8,067 nucleotides of DNA from an uncultured Clostridia bacterium (GTDB taxonomy: Bacteria; Bacillota; Clostridia; Oscillospirales; Ruminococcaceae). Both the position numbers and the translations under genes were made by a program. Each line of letters begins with the position of its first letter. The stretch's first letter is position 1. The notes beneath the pieces were generated by a model, which did not search any database, had not been told where the DNA came from, and saw nothing but the letters and a program-made list of their open reading frames with translations. The stretch is taken from positions 1 through 8,067 of the forward strand of contig CAMAJC010000071.1 of the NCBI GenBank assembly GCA_945835425.1, written 5' to 3'. This document shows, piece by piece, positions 1-5,032 of the stretch.

Positions 1-648
1 TACAATCTCCTGCGGGGTGACGCCGTCGCGGATCATCGACGAAACCGGCGGCAGCCCTTTGAGGTTTTCCTCCAGCTGATCGATGACCGCCGGGTCGGCA
101 AAGGGCAGCAGCTGCACCAGAAAGCCGCCTGCTGCCTGCACCGTGAGGTCGGGGTTGACCAAAACACCCAGGCCACAGACAGTCGGGGTCTGTTCGCTGG
201 TGGCATAGTAGTTGGTGATATCCTCGGCGATTTCGCCGGAAACGATCGGCACCTGGCCGATATACGGCTCTTTCAGCCCCATCTCCCGGATGATCGAGAG
301 GGTGCCGTCCCTGCCGACCGCGCCGCCGACATCCAGCTTGCCGTACGGGTTCAGCGGCAGCTCGACTACCGGATTGGTGACCGAGGCCTTGACGTTGCCC
401 TGGGCGTCCGACACCGCAATCAATACGCCGCCGGGACCATGCCCGTCCAGCCGCAGGGTCAGGGTGTCGTCCTCGGCTTTCAGCAGCACGCCCATCATCG
501 AGGCCGCTGTCGCGAGCCGCCCGGCTGCGGCAGTCATGACCGCGGAGGTCTTGTGCACCTGCTCAATGCGGGATGCGATATCGGTGGAGTTGATCGCCAT
601 CGCCATGGCGGAACCGTCTTTTGATAATGCACGGGTAATTCTTCCCAT
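1..648 (-). CDS. hslO: Hsp33 family redox-regulated molecular chaperone (3' end missing)
   Basis: Hsp33 is a cytoplasmic holdase that protects unfolding proteins during oxidative stress; it is activated when a C-terminal four-cysteine zinc site is oxidised. I translated 216 residues from the ATG at 646-648 to the left edge, with no stop. Family hallmarks are visible: the N-terminal sequence MGRITRALSKDGS, a GHGPGG segment near residues 69-74, VGRDGTLSII near 111-120, and SGEIAEDITNYYATSEQTP at about 137-155, the most conserved stretch of the family. Full-length Hsp33 is about 290 residues, so roughly 75 are missing, including the zinc-binding cysteines; redox switching cannot be judged here. 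The start is supported by an AAAGGA ribosome binding site about 7 nt upstream. It is the last visible gene of a yerC-methyltransferase-hslO run, with a 74-nt gap before it that holds a hairpin. Confidence 0.95.
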   Translation of the reverse strand, partial: MGRITRALSKDGSAMAMAINSTDIASRIEQVHKTSAVMTAAAGRLATAASMMGVLLKAEDDTLTLRLDGHGPGGVLIAVSDAQGNVKASVTNPVVELPLNPYGKLDVGGAVGRDGTLSIIREMGLKEPYIGQVPIVSGEIAEDITNYYATSEQTPTVCGLGVLVNPDLTVQAAGGFLVQLLPFADPAVIDQLEENLKGLPPVSSMIRDGVTPQEIV

Positions 649-664
649 AAAATTTTCCTTTCTG

Positions 665-693
665 TTTATACAGCCGTAAACCGCAAAAGTGAA
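665..693 (-). promoter_or_regulatory. Possible promoter for hslO
   Basis: On the minus strand TTCACT (688-693) and TATAAA (665-670) are separated by 17 bp. Transcription would start near 658, leaving a leader of only about 10 nt, which barely includes the ribosome binding site. The -35 box overlaps the stem of the upstream hairpin. The match is moderate and the short leader argues for caution. Confidence 0.3.
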
Positions 694-716
694 CAGCAAA
701 AAGCCTTGCTGTCCAC
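683..716 (-). terminator. Hairpin with short U run between methyltransferase and hslO (weak terminator or attenuator)
   Basis: Read on the minus strand, GTGGACAGCAA (716-706) pairs with TTGCTGTTCAC (699-689): an 11-bp stem with one G-U pair and a 6-nt loop, followed by four U residues and then GCGG. The stem is strong but the U run is short, so partial termination or mRNA processing is more likely than a complete stop. It lies just after the methyltransferase stop codon and would lower read-through into hslO. Confidence 0.5.
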
Positions 717-722
717 CTCACA

Positions 723-1502
723 TTATATTCTGTTATCCTTCGGCGGCGCCTGCACCGAATGAGCCATCTTCGCCACATAAATCAGCCGCTGAGAGTCAGG
801 CTTCGGCGCATCAAAGCTGTCCTCGTGATAGACCGCCTCCAGCCGCATCCCGTGGTGCTCCAGAGCCGACAAAATCTCCTCATGGGTATATGCCCGCTCG
901 GCAAAATGGTCTTCCATCCGGGTGTATGCGTCCTCTTCGTCGCGGACGAAAAAGTCCAGATCCATCTGTACCAGATGCTCCGGGAGAAGGGTGTTCTGCC
1001 AGACGCAGTAAACATCGTCCATGTCATAGACAAAGGTGTTGTTCCCCAGCACCTTTTCATGCTTATACACCGTGTTGACGTCAAAGACAAAAACCCCGTC
1101 CGGATGGAGAAACAGCGCGACCCCGGCGATTGCCTTGTCAAAATCATCGTACTCCGTCAGATGGTTTAAGCTGTCCAGCGTCGATATGACCACGTCCAGC
1201 GTCCCGAACATGTCCAGCTCGGTCATGCTCTGGGCCAGATAGGTGATATCGTGCCCCGACGCCGTCCGTTTTTCCACCGCCTTCATCAGCATCTCATAGG
1301 ACGAATCGACGCCGATCACGTCATATCCCAGCGACGCCATGACCTCGCACATCGACCCGGTCCCGCAGCCGAGGTCCAAAAGAATCCCCTTTTTGCCGCC
1401 GTGGCGCTGTATACAGGCGTCAAAATACCTTCCCCGTTTTTGATAGTCAATTTCCGAGGTCAGCCGGTCATATACGCCGGCAAAATCCACATAACCGCTC
1501 AA
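723..1502 (-). CDS. Class I SAM-dependent methyltransferase
   Basis: This 259-residue protein has the Rossmann methyltransferase fold. Motif I is LLDLGCGTG at residues 41-49 (SAM binding), the acidic ribose-binding residue is D66 in VIGVDSS, and VVISTLDSLNHL at about 104-115 is the post-II/motif IV segment typical of YqeM-like small methyltransferases; FVFDVNT follows at about 138-144. The C-terminal 110 residues, rich in acidic and aromatic residues, probably form the substrate-binding part, but the substrate cannot be told from sequence. The start is TTG at 1500-1502, chosen because AAAGGAAGG sits 6 nt upstream and no in-frame ATG is near. It lies between a yerC-like regulator (98-nt gap) and hslO (74-nt gap), all in one direction, which suggests cotranscription. 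No signal peptide or membrane segment is seen, so it is cytoplasmic. Confidence 0.9.
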   Translation of the reverse strand: MSGYVDFAGVYDRLTSEIDYQKRGRYFDACIQRHGGKKGILLDLGCGTGSMCEVMASLGYDVIGVDSSYEMLMKAVEKRTASGHDITYLAQSMTELDMFGTLDVVISTLDSLNHLTEYDDFDKAIAGVALFLHPDGVFVFDVNTVYKHEKVLGNNTFVYDMDDVYCVWQNTLLPEHLVQMDLDFFVRDEEDAYTRMEDHFAERAYTHEEILSALEHHGMRLEAVYHEDSFDAPKPDSQRLIYVAKMAHSVQAPPKDNRI

Positions 1503-1600
1503 TCGGAGCCTTCCTTTCTGATTTGCCTGCTTCGGAAACCCTGATTCATGCAGTTTTTTCCGTTTGCGGATATTTTCCGCCTTCGACGGGCAAATACCAA

Positions 1601-1906
1601 TTATTCAGAGGTTTTCTTCTCCGCGTCCAGCCGCTCAAAAACGACCTTATAGCCGTCGCAGCCGTAGTCCAGCGAACGCTTTACGCGGGAAATCGTGGCG
1701 GTCGACGCGCCGGTCTCGGCGACGATATCCGAGTAAACCTTCTTTTCGCTGAGCATCTTGGCGACCTGAATCCGCTGCGAAAGCGCCTTCAGTTCCGGCA
1801 TCGTGCAGAGGTCCTCAAAAAAGTTGTAGCATTCTTCCATCGTTTCCAGCTTCAAAATGGCAGAAAATAAAAACTCGACATTGAGTTCACGGAGCTTCTC
1901 GTTCAT
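1601..1906 (-). CDS. yerC: YerC/YecD family TrpR-like DNA-binding protein
   Basis: This is a 101-residue protein of the TrpR-related YerC/YecD family. A helical N-terminal dimerisation region (about 1-55, with LETMEECYNFFEDLC and MPELKALSQRIQVAKML) is followed by a helix-turn-helix at about 58-79, YSDIVAETGASTATISRVKR, where the recognition helix is ATISRVKR. The C-terminal tail is charged. The family resembles the tryptophan repressor but lacks an established ligand or regulon, so tryptophan control should not be assumed. The ATG at 1904-1906 follows GGAAAGG at a spacing of 10 nt. It is the first gene after the promoter at 2088-2116 and the structured leader, and probably heads an operon with the methyltransferase and hslO. 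It may act on the inverted repeats just upstream, but nothing in the sequence proves that. Confidence 0.9.
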   Translation of the reverse strand: MNEKLRELNVEFLFSAILKLETMEECYNFFEDLCTMPELKALSQRIQVAKMLSEKKVYSDIVAETGASTATISRVKRSLDYGCDGYKVVFERLDAEKKTSE

Positions 1907-2080
1907 GTCTGACCAGCCTTTCCATTATGGTGTTTTTGGAAGCCTCTGCTTTTCCGGCAGAGGCAGCACTAGGGTTCATCCGGACGCTTACCGGAATTTC
2001 CCCTTTCATCAGGGCACGCCGCCTGTTCTGTTCTGCGGCGAACTACCCATTTTCAGCCCGTAAGCATCCGGGCAAGTATT
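1907..2080 (-). promoter_or_regulatory. Highly structured 5' leader of the yerC operon (candidate cis-regulatory RNA)
   Basis: The leader runs about 174 nt from the predicted start near 2080 to the yerC start codon. On the minus strand CGGATGCTTAC (2070-2060) pairs with GTAAGCGTCCG (1991-1981) in an 11-bp stem with one G-U pair. Enclosed are GGGC (2059-2056) with GCCC (2015-2012) and then CGCCGC (2040-2035) with GCGGCG (2022-2017), separated on one side by a 15-nt purine-rich internal loop and on the other by 1 nt. A separate 8-bp hairpin, GCCTCTGC (1964-1957) with GCAGAGGC (1949-1942), lies nearer the gene and has no U tract after it. An alternative GCCCG/CGGGC hairpin at the 5' end would exclude the long stem. 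I do not recognise a known riboswitch class: the conserved cores of TPP, FMN, SAM-I, cobalamin, ZTP, glycine, lysine and T-box RNAs are absent. Confidence 0.55.
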
Positions 2081-2087
2081 TGCTTTT

Positions 2088-2116
2088 ATTTTAATACTTC
2101 ACAATGCGAAAGTCAA
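2088..2116 (-). promoter_or_regulatory. Sigma-A promoter of the yerC operon
   Basis: On the minus strand TTGACT (2111-2116) and TAAAAT (2088-2093) are exactly 17 bp apart, each one base from consensus. The predicted start is near 2080-2081. The -35 box lies inside the left arm of the 11-bp inverted repeat at 2108-2177. Confidence 0.75.
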
Positions 2117-2177
2117 GGCATTTTTCAAAAAAACTTTCGCGCACAAAAGTGAAAGTTTCCTGAACACCTTGACTTTC
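2108..2177. repeat. Nested inverted repeats in the divergent control region
   Basis: An outer perfect 11-bp inverted repeat, GAAAGTCAAGG (2108-2118) and CCTTGACTTTC (2167-2177), encloses an inner perfect 8-bp one, AAACTTTC (2131-2138) and GAAAGTTT (2151-2158). GAAAGT therefore occurs four times in alternating orientation within 70 bp. The left outer arm contains the yerC -35 box. The right arm contains TTGACT on the plus strand, followed 16 bp later by GAAAAT (2191-2196), a poor -10. The layout suits cooperative binding of a dimeric regulator; a cruciform is the other reading. Confidence 0.6.
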
Positions 2178-2277
2178 CATGATTCATCTGGAAAATGCAC
2201 ATTCCTATGGGCAGCATCGGAAACAGGCCGCGAAATAAAACAGTTTTTCTCCGGGGAAAAATTTGTGGAATACAGCG

Positions 2278-2311
2278 AAATGACAGAATTTGGAGAAAAA
2301 AACTGTCATTT
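2278..2311. promoter_or_regulatory. Inverted repeat over the yaiI promoter -35 box (candidate operator)
   Basis: AAATGACAG (2278-2286) and CTGTCATTT (2303-2311) form a perfect 9-bp inverted repeat with a 16-bp AT-rich centre. The right arm contains the proposed -35 hexamer CTGTCA, so a protein bound here would compete with RNA polymerase. Confidence 0.5.
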
Positions 2312-2332
2312 CCGCCGGAACTGTGCTATAAT
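2303..2332 (+). promoter_or_regulatory. Promoter of the yaiI-DUF896-HAD operon
   Basis: A perfect -10 TATAAT (2327-2332) is preceded by TGC, giving an extended -10 (TGnTATAAT). CTGTCA (2303-2308), 18 bp upstream, matches the -35 consensus at four of six positions. Transcription would start near 2339. The leader to 2409 holds two small hairpins, AAGCGG/CCGCTT (2344-2362) and GCCCG/CGGGC (2377-2392); the second ends 3 nt before the ribosome binding site. Confidence 0.7.
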
Positions 2333-2409
2333 ATTTTGCGGGAAAGCGGGAATGAACCGCTTATTTATGAACAAATGCCCGGTACATCGGGCGCTGGAGG
2401 TGCTTCCGC

Positions 2410-2913
2410 ATGGCAGCGACACAGAAGATTCTGGTGGACGCGGACGCCTGCCCGGTAAAGCAGATCATCGTCCGGGAAGCGAAAAAGCGCGGTATCCCCG
2501 TCACCATGGTCATCGACAACAGCCATATCCTCGACGACGGCTACAGCGAGGTCATTACGGTCGACCAGGGAGCGGATGCGGCGGATTTCAAGCTGGTTTC
2601 CCTCCTCTCTCCCGGCGATCTGGTCGTGACGCAGGATTTTGGGGTCGCGGCCATGGCGCTGGGCAAAGGCGCGATGGCTTTAAACCAGAACGGCCTGATT
2701 TTCACCGCAAATAACATCGACCGGCTGCTCTTTGAGCGGCATATCGGCAAGGAGCTGCGCCGCAGCGGCAAAAAGGCCGGAAAAACCCGCGCACGCTCAG
2801 CTGAGGACGACGCGGCTTTTGAGAAAGCGCTAATTAGTCTGTTAGCAACTTTTGGATATGTTGAGCAGAAGCAGAAATCCGAGTGCATCAGAAGCTTCCA
2901 GGATAAAAAATGA
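2410..2913 (+). CDS. yaiI: YaiI/YqxD family protein (UPF0178, DUF188)
   Basis: This 167-residue cytoplasmic protein belongs to the widespread UPF0178 family, whose biochemical role is not established; its PIN-like fold and conserved acidic residues hint at metal-dependent nucleic acid processing, which is inference. Family motifs seen are VDADACPVK at residues 9-17, VDQGADAADFK at 51-61, LVVTQDFG at 71-78, and the basic stretch ERHIGKELRRSGKK at 109-122. The length is normal for the family (about 150-170). The ATG is supported by GGAGG at 2396-2400, 9 nt upstream. It is the first gene of a three-gene operon with a DUF896 protein and a HAD phosphatase. Its 3' end is more AT-rich than the body of the gene, but the frame is intact. 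Confidence 0.93.
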   Translation: MAATQKILVDADACPVKQIIVREAKKRGIPVTMVIDNSHILDDGYSEVITVDQGADAADFKLVSLLSPGDLVVTQDFGVAAMALGKGAMALNQNGLIFTANNIDRLLFERHIGKELRRSGKKAGKTRARSAEDDAAFEKALISLLATFGYVEQKQKSECIRSFQDKK

Positions 2914-2933
2914 GAAAGGAGTCATGAGCCTAC

Positions 2934-3140
2934 ATGACCAAAGAAGAGATCGCCCGCATCAACGAGCTGGCTAAAAAGAAAAAAGCACAGGGCCTTACCC
3001 CGGAAGAAGAGGTGGAGCAGCAGCGGCTTCGGAGGGCCTATATCGACTCGTTTAAAGCCAGCCTGCGCAGCCAGCTGGACAGCACGGTCATCGTCGAACC
3101 GGACGGCACCCGTCACCGGCTGACCAAAAAAGATAACTGA
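2934..3140 (+). CDS. UPF0291 (DUF896, YnzC-like) small protein
   Basis: This is a 68-residue protein of the DUF896/UPF0291 family, whose best-known member is Bacillus subtilis YnzC. The family core is present: ARINELAKKKKAQGLTPEEE at residues 7-26, then EQQRLRRAYIDSFKASLRSQ at 28-47, forming a helix-turn-helix hairpin of two charged helices, followed by VIVEPDGTRHRL in the tail. The function is unknown; YnzC is reported as a LexA-controlled gene in Bacillus, but I see no clear LexA site here. The ribosome binding site AAAGGAG (2915-2921) is 12 nt before the ATG, rather far. An ATG at 2924 is out of frame and too close to the site. It lies 20 nt after yaiI and 23 nt before the HAD gene, so it is mid-operon. 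Confidence 0.92.
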   Translation: MTKEEIARINELAKKKKAQGLTPEEEVEQQRLRRAYIDSFKASLRSQLDSTVIVEPDGTRHRLTKKDN

Positions 3141-3163
3141 TTTTTGGAAAGGACATATTTTTC

Positions 3164-3826
3164 ATGCTGAAAGAACACGCAATTATTTTTGATCTGGATG
3201 GAACACTGCTGGACACGCTCGACGATCTGCACACAAGCGTCAACGCCGCCCTGGGAAGCTGCGGGATGCCGCCGCGCACGAGAGAAGAGGTGCGCGCTTT
3301 TGTGGGGAACGGCGTCCTGAAACTGATGGAACGCTGCGTGCCGGACGGACAGGAAAATCCGCAGTTCAAAAAAGCTTACGGCACCTTCCGCATCCATTAC
3401 GCCTCCCATTGCCAGGAGCAAACGGCGCCCTATGACGGCATCATCCAGCTGCTCGGCAAACTCCGGGTACAGGGTGTGCCGGTCGCCGTCGCCTCCAACA
3501 AGTTCGACGCAGCAGTCAAAAAGCTGTGCGACTCGTATTTTAAGGGCCTCGTCCCTGTCGCCATCGGTGAGCGCGAGAACGTGCGCAAGAAACCGGCGCC
3601 CGATACGGTGCTGCAGGCTCTCGCGGAGTTGCATATGCCGGTGGAAACGGCAATTTATGTCGGCGACTCGGAAGTCGATATCGAAACCGCGAAAAATTCC
3701 GGCACCAAAATCGTATCGGTATCGTGGGGATTCAAGGACCGGGATTTCCTGGTGAAACACGGCGCGGAAATGATTGTGGATTCTGCTGAGGAATTGTATC
3801 AGGCTTTATGTGAAATGACGAAATAA
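3164..3826 (+). CDS. HAD family hydrolase, phosphoglycolate phosphatase-like
   Basis: This 220-residue protein is a subfamily IA HAD phosphatase. Motif I is DLDGTLLD with nucleophile D10 and general acid/base D12, motif II is ASNK with S111, motif III is K143 in KKPAPD, and motif IV is GDSEVD at 167-172 for magnesium binding. A helical cap of about residues 16-85 sits between motifs I and II, as in Gph-type enzymes. Substrate is uncertain: 2-phosphoglycolate fits the family, but other small phosphate esters, nucleotides or pyrophosphate are possible. The ATG at 3164 follows GGAAAGGA at about 10 nt. It is the last gene of the yaiI-DUF896-HAD operon and is followed directly by an intrinsic terminator. 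All catalytic residues are intact. Confidence 0.92.
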   Translation: MLKEHAIIFDLDGTLLDTLDDLHTSVNAALGSCGMPPRTREEVRAFVGNGVLKLMERCVPDGQENPQFKKAYGTFRIHYASHCQEQTAPYDGIIQLLGKLRVQGVPVAVASNKFDAAVKKLCDSYFKGLVPVAIGERENVRKKPAPDTVLQALAELHMPVETAIYVGDSEVDIETAKNSGTKIVSVSWGFKDRDFLVKHGAEMIVDSAEELYQALCEMTK

Positions 3827-3830
3827 CCGA

Positions 3831-3870
3831 AACCGGAAAGCATCTTTACTGAAGGCTTTCCGGTTTTTTT
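3831..3870 (+). terminator. Intrinsic terminator after the HAD gene
   Basis: AACCGGAAAGC (3831-3841) pairs perfectly with GCTTTCCGGTT (3855-3865), an 11-bp stem with a 13-nt loop, and a run of seven T residues covers 3864-3870. It starts 4 nt after the HAD stop codon and isolates that operon from marR. Confidence 0.92.
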
Positions 3871-3881
3871 ATTTATTCGCC

Positions 3882-3910
3882 TTGACAGAAGATAAGCAGC
3901 TTGCTATACT
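3882..3910 (+). promoter_or_regulatory. Strong sigma-A promoter of marR-flavodoxin
   Basis: TTGACA (3882-3887) is a perfect -35, TATACT (3905-3910) is one base from the -10 consensus, and the spacer is 17 bp. A TG at 3902-3903 gives an extended -10. The predicted start is near 3917, the first base of the palindromic operator. So strong a promoter for a regulator gene implies that it is normally held down. Confidence 0.88.
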
Positions 3911-3916
3911 TATATC

Positions 3917-3930
3917 AGTAACTAGTTACT
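3917..3930. promoter_or_regulatory. Palindromic operator at the marR transcription start
   Basis: AGTAACTAGTTACT is a perfect 14-bp palindrome lying just downstream of the -10 box. Its AT-rich symmetric form, GTAAC-N2-GTTAC, is of the size bound by MarR dimers, so repression of marR by its own product is the simplest reading. That MarR is the binder is inferred from position. Confidence 0.75.
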
Positions 3931-3950
3931 ATTAGAAAGGACGTGATTTG

Positions 3951-4454
3951 ATGGAAATTTCCGAGCTGGCTGCGCGGTTTGGCGAAAGACGGGAGCTGCA
4001 GGCCAAGGGCATCTTCAGTTCCCTGTTCATCATCGGAAACCGGCTGCAAACCCTGTTCGACAACGACTCACCCGATATCTCACTCAAGCAGTTCATGCTG
4101 CTGACCATTCTGCGGCAGTCTGACGATGAACTGACCTTCACCCGGCTGGGAAAGCTCCTGGGCTGTTCCCGGCAGAATGTGAAAAAGCTGGCGGCGGTTC
4201 TGGAGCAGAAAGGGTTTGTGCAGATAGCAAAAGGCAGCAAAGACGTCCGGGCTGCGGTGATTCTGCCGACAGAAAAGCTGGAGCCGTACTTTGCGCAGGT
4301 TGCGAATCATAATGACGAAAAGCTGGCGGCACTTTTTGCGGGCTACAGCGATGAGGAGCTTGCACGCTTTTACGGCCTGTTTATGAAACTGTACGAAGGA
4401 ATTGAAAGGCTGGAGGCAGAGGATAAAAATAAAGGAGGAAAATCTGATGAATAA
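3951..4454 (+). CDS. MarR family transcriptional regulator
   Basis: This 167-residue protein is a MarR-type winged helix-turn-helix dimer. The DNA-binding domain covers about residues 45-110: SLKQFMLLTILRQ opens it, CSRQNVKKLAAVLEQKGF (72-89) is the recognition helix region, and SKDVRAAVILPTEK (96-109) forms the beta wing with the usual D-x-R. Flanking N- and C-terminal helices would make the dimer interface; the C-terminal tail is charged. It has one cysteine, C72, at the start of the recognition helix, unlike the N-terminal sensing cysteine of OhrR. The start is ATG at 3951, 9 nt after AAAGGA; a TTG one codon earlier is less likely. It overlaps the flavodoxin gene by 8 nt and is expected to control itself and that gene through the palindrome at 3917-3930. 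The ligand is unknown. Confidence 0.92.
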   Translation: MEISELAARFGERRELQAKGIFSSLFIIGNRLQTLFDNDSPDISLKQFMLLTILRQSDDELTFTRLGKLLGCSRQNVKKLAAVLEQKGFVQIAKGSKDVRAAVILPTEKLEPYFAQVANHNDEKLAALFAGYSDEELARFYGLFMKLYEGIERLEAEDKNKGGKSDE

Positions 4455-4974
4455 CACCCTGATTCTTTACAAATCCAAATACGGAGCGGCAGAAAAATAC
4501 GCGCGGATGCTGGCGGAAAAGCTGGGAGCCGCTCTCCTCGAAAACAAAAAGCTGCGGCCGGAGCAGCTGAAACCATTCGACGCCATCATCTATTGCGGCG
4601 GTATCTATGCAGGCGGTGTGGCCGGAATCACGCTGCTGCGGAAAAACGCTGCCCTCTTAAACGGGAAAAAGGTGGCTGTTCTGGCGGTCGGCGCTTCCCC
4701 GTATGATGACAAGGTCATCGCGCAGGTCAAGGCGCAGAACCTCGCCGGTTTGCCGGAAGGGACGGCGCTCTTTTACGGGCGCGGCGCCTGGGACGAAAGC
4801 GTCATGACGGCTGGCGACCGGCTCTTATGCGGGATGCTGAAAAAAATGATCGCCAAAAAAGACCCTGCAGCCATGGAGCCGCTGGAACAGGCACTGTTGG
4901 AGATCATGGGGAAAAAGTGCAGCTGGGTCGATGAAAAGTACCTGCTGCCGTTAATTACATATATTGCGGCATAA
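4447..4974 (+). CDS. Flavodoxin-domain protein (HemG-like, Flavodoxin_5 type)
   Basis: This 175-residue protein has a flavodoxin-like fold. LILYKSKYGAAEKYA at residues 5-19 is the FMN phosphate-binding loop (S10, K11, G13, A15, Y18), FDAIIYCGGIYAGG (44-57) is the second flavin loop, and VAVLAVGAS (76-84) is the next core strand. Flavodoxin_5 proteins include HemG-type protoporphyrinogen oxidases, but members in anaerobes are mostly uncharacterised and a quinone or ferredoxin reductase role is as likely. Three cysteines (C50, C128, C158) are present. Start: the ATG at 4447 follows AAAGGAGG (4431-4438) by 8 nt. A longer reading from 4402 would run deeper into marR without its own ribosome binding site. 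The gene overlaps the end of marR by 8 nt, so the two are translationally coupled. No membrane segment is obvious. Confidence 0.88.
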   Translation: MNNTLILYKSKYGAAEKYARMLAEKLGAALLENKKLRPEQLKPFDAIIYCGGIYAGGVAGITLLRKNAALLNGKKVAVLAVGASPYDDKVIAQVKAQNLAGLPEGTALFYGRGAWDESVMTAGDRLLCGMLKKMIAKKDPAAMEPLEQALLEIMGKKCSWVDEKYLLPLITYIAA

Positions 4975-5032
4975 CAGGCAGACAGATTTCCCTTCAATAT
5001 TGTTATTTTTCACGAAATTTTGCCGATATTTT

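Noticed and set aside
212..679. 155-codon plus-strand frame in the hslO region
   Set aside because: It is antisense to hslO, which is clearly coding on the minus strand; the protein is serine/proline-rich with no family features.
1942..1964. 8-bp hairpin upstream of yerC as an intrinsic terminator
   Set aside because: On the transcribed strand the stem is followed by UUCCAAAAA, with no U tract; it is kept only as part of the leader structure.
1990..2030. Hammerhead-like words CTGATGA and GAAA in the yerC leader
   Set aside because: Only about five bases separate CTGATGA from GAAA, so stem II cannot form, and no cleavage-site context was found. It is not a hammerhead ribozyme.
1857..2063. 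68-codon plus-strand frame over the yerC start and leader
   Set aside because: It opposes the yerC 5' end and the structured leader, with no motif and no convincing ribosome binding site.
2169..2196. Plus-strand promoter TTGACT/GAAAAT in the right arm of the nested repeat
   Set aside because: The -10 matches at only four positions with a 16-bp spacer, and a much better promoter for yaiI lies at 2303-2332.
2169..2714. 181-codon plus-strand frame before and over yaiI
   Set aside because: It overlaps the yaiI coding frame in another phase, and its first part crosses the inverted repeats and promoter. No ribosome binding site or motif supports it.
3113..3760. 215-codon minus-strand frame opposite the HAD gene
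   Set aside because: The plus-strand frame has all four HAD motifs; the antisense frame has none of any family and no sensible ribosome binding site.
4977..5030. Possible terminator after the flavodoxin gene
   Set aside because: GGCA and AGATTTC can pair with GAAATTT and TGCC, but the loop is 23 nt, the stem is broken and AT-rich, and the T run comes late. The support is too weak.
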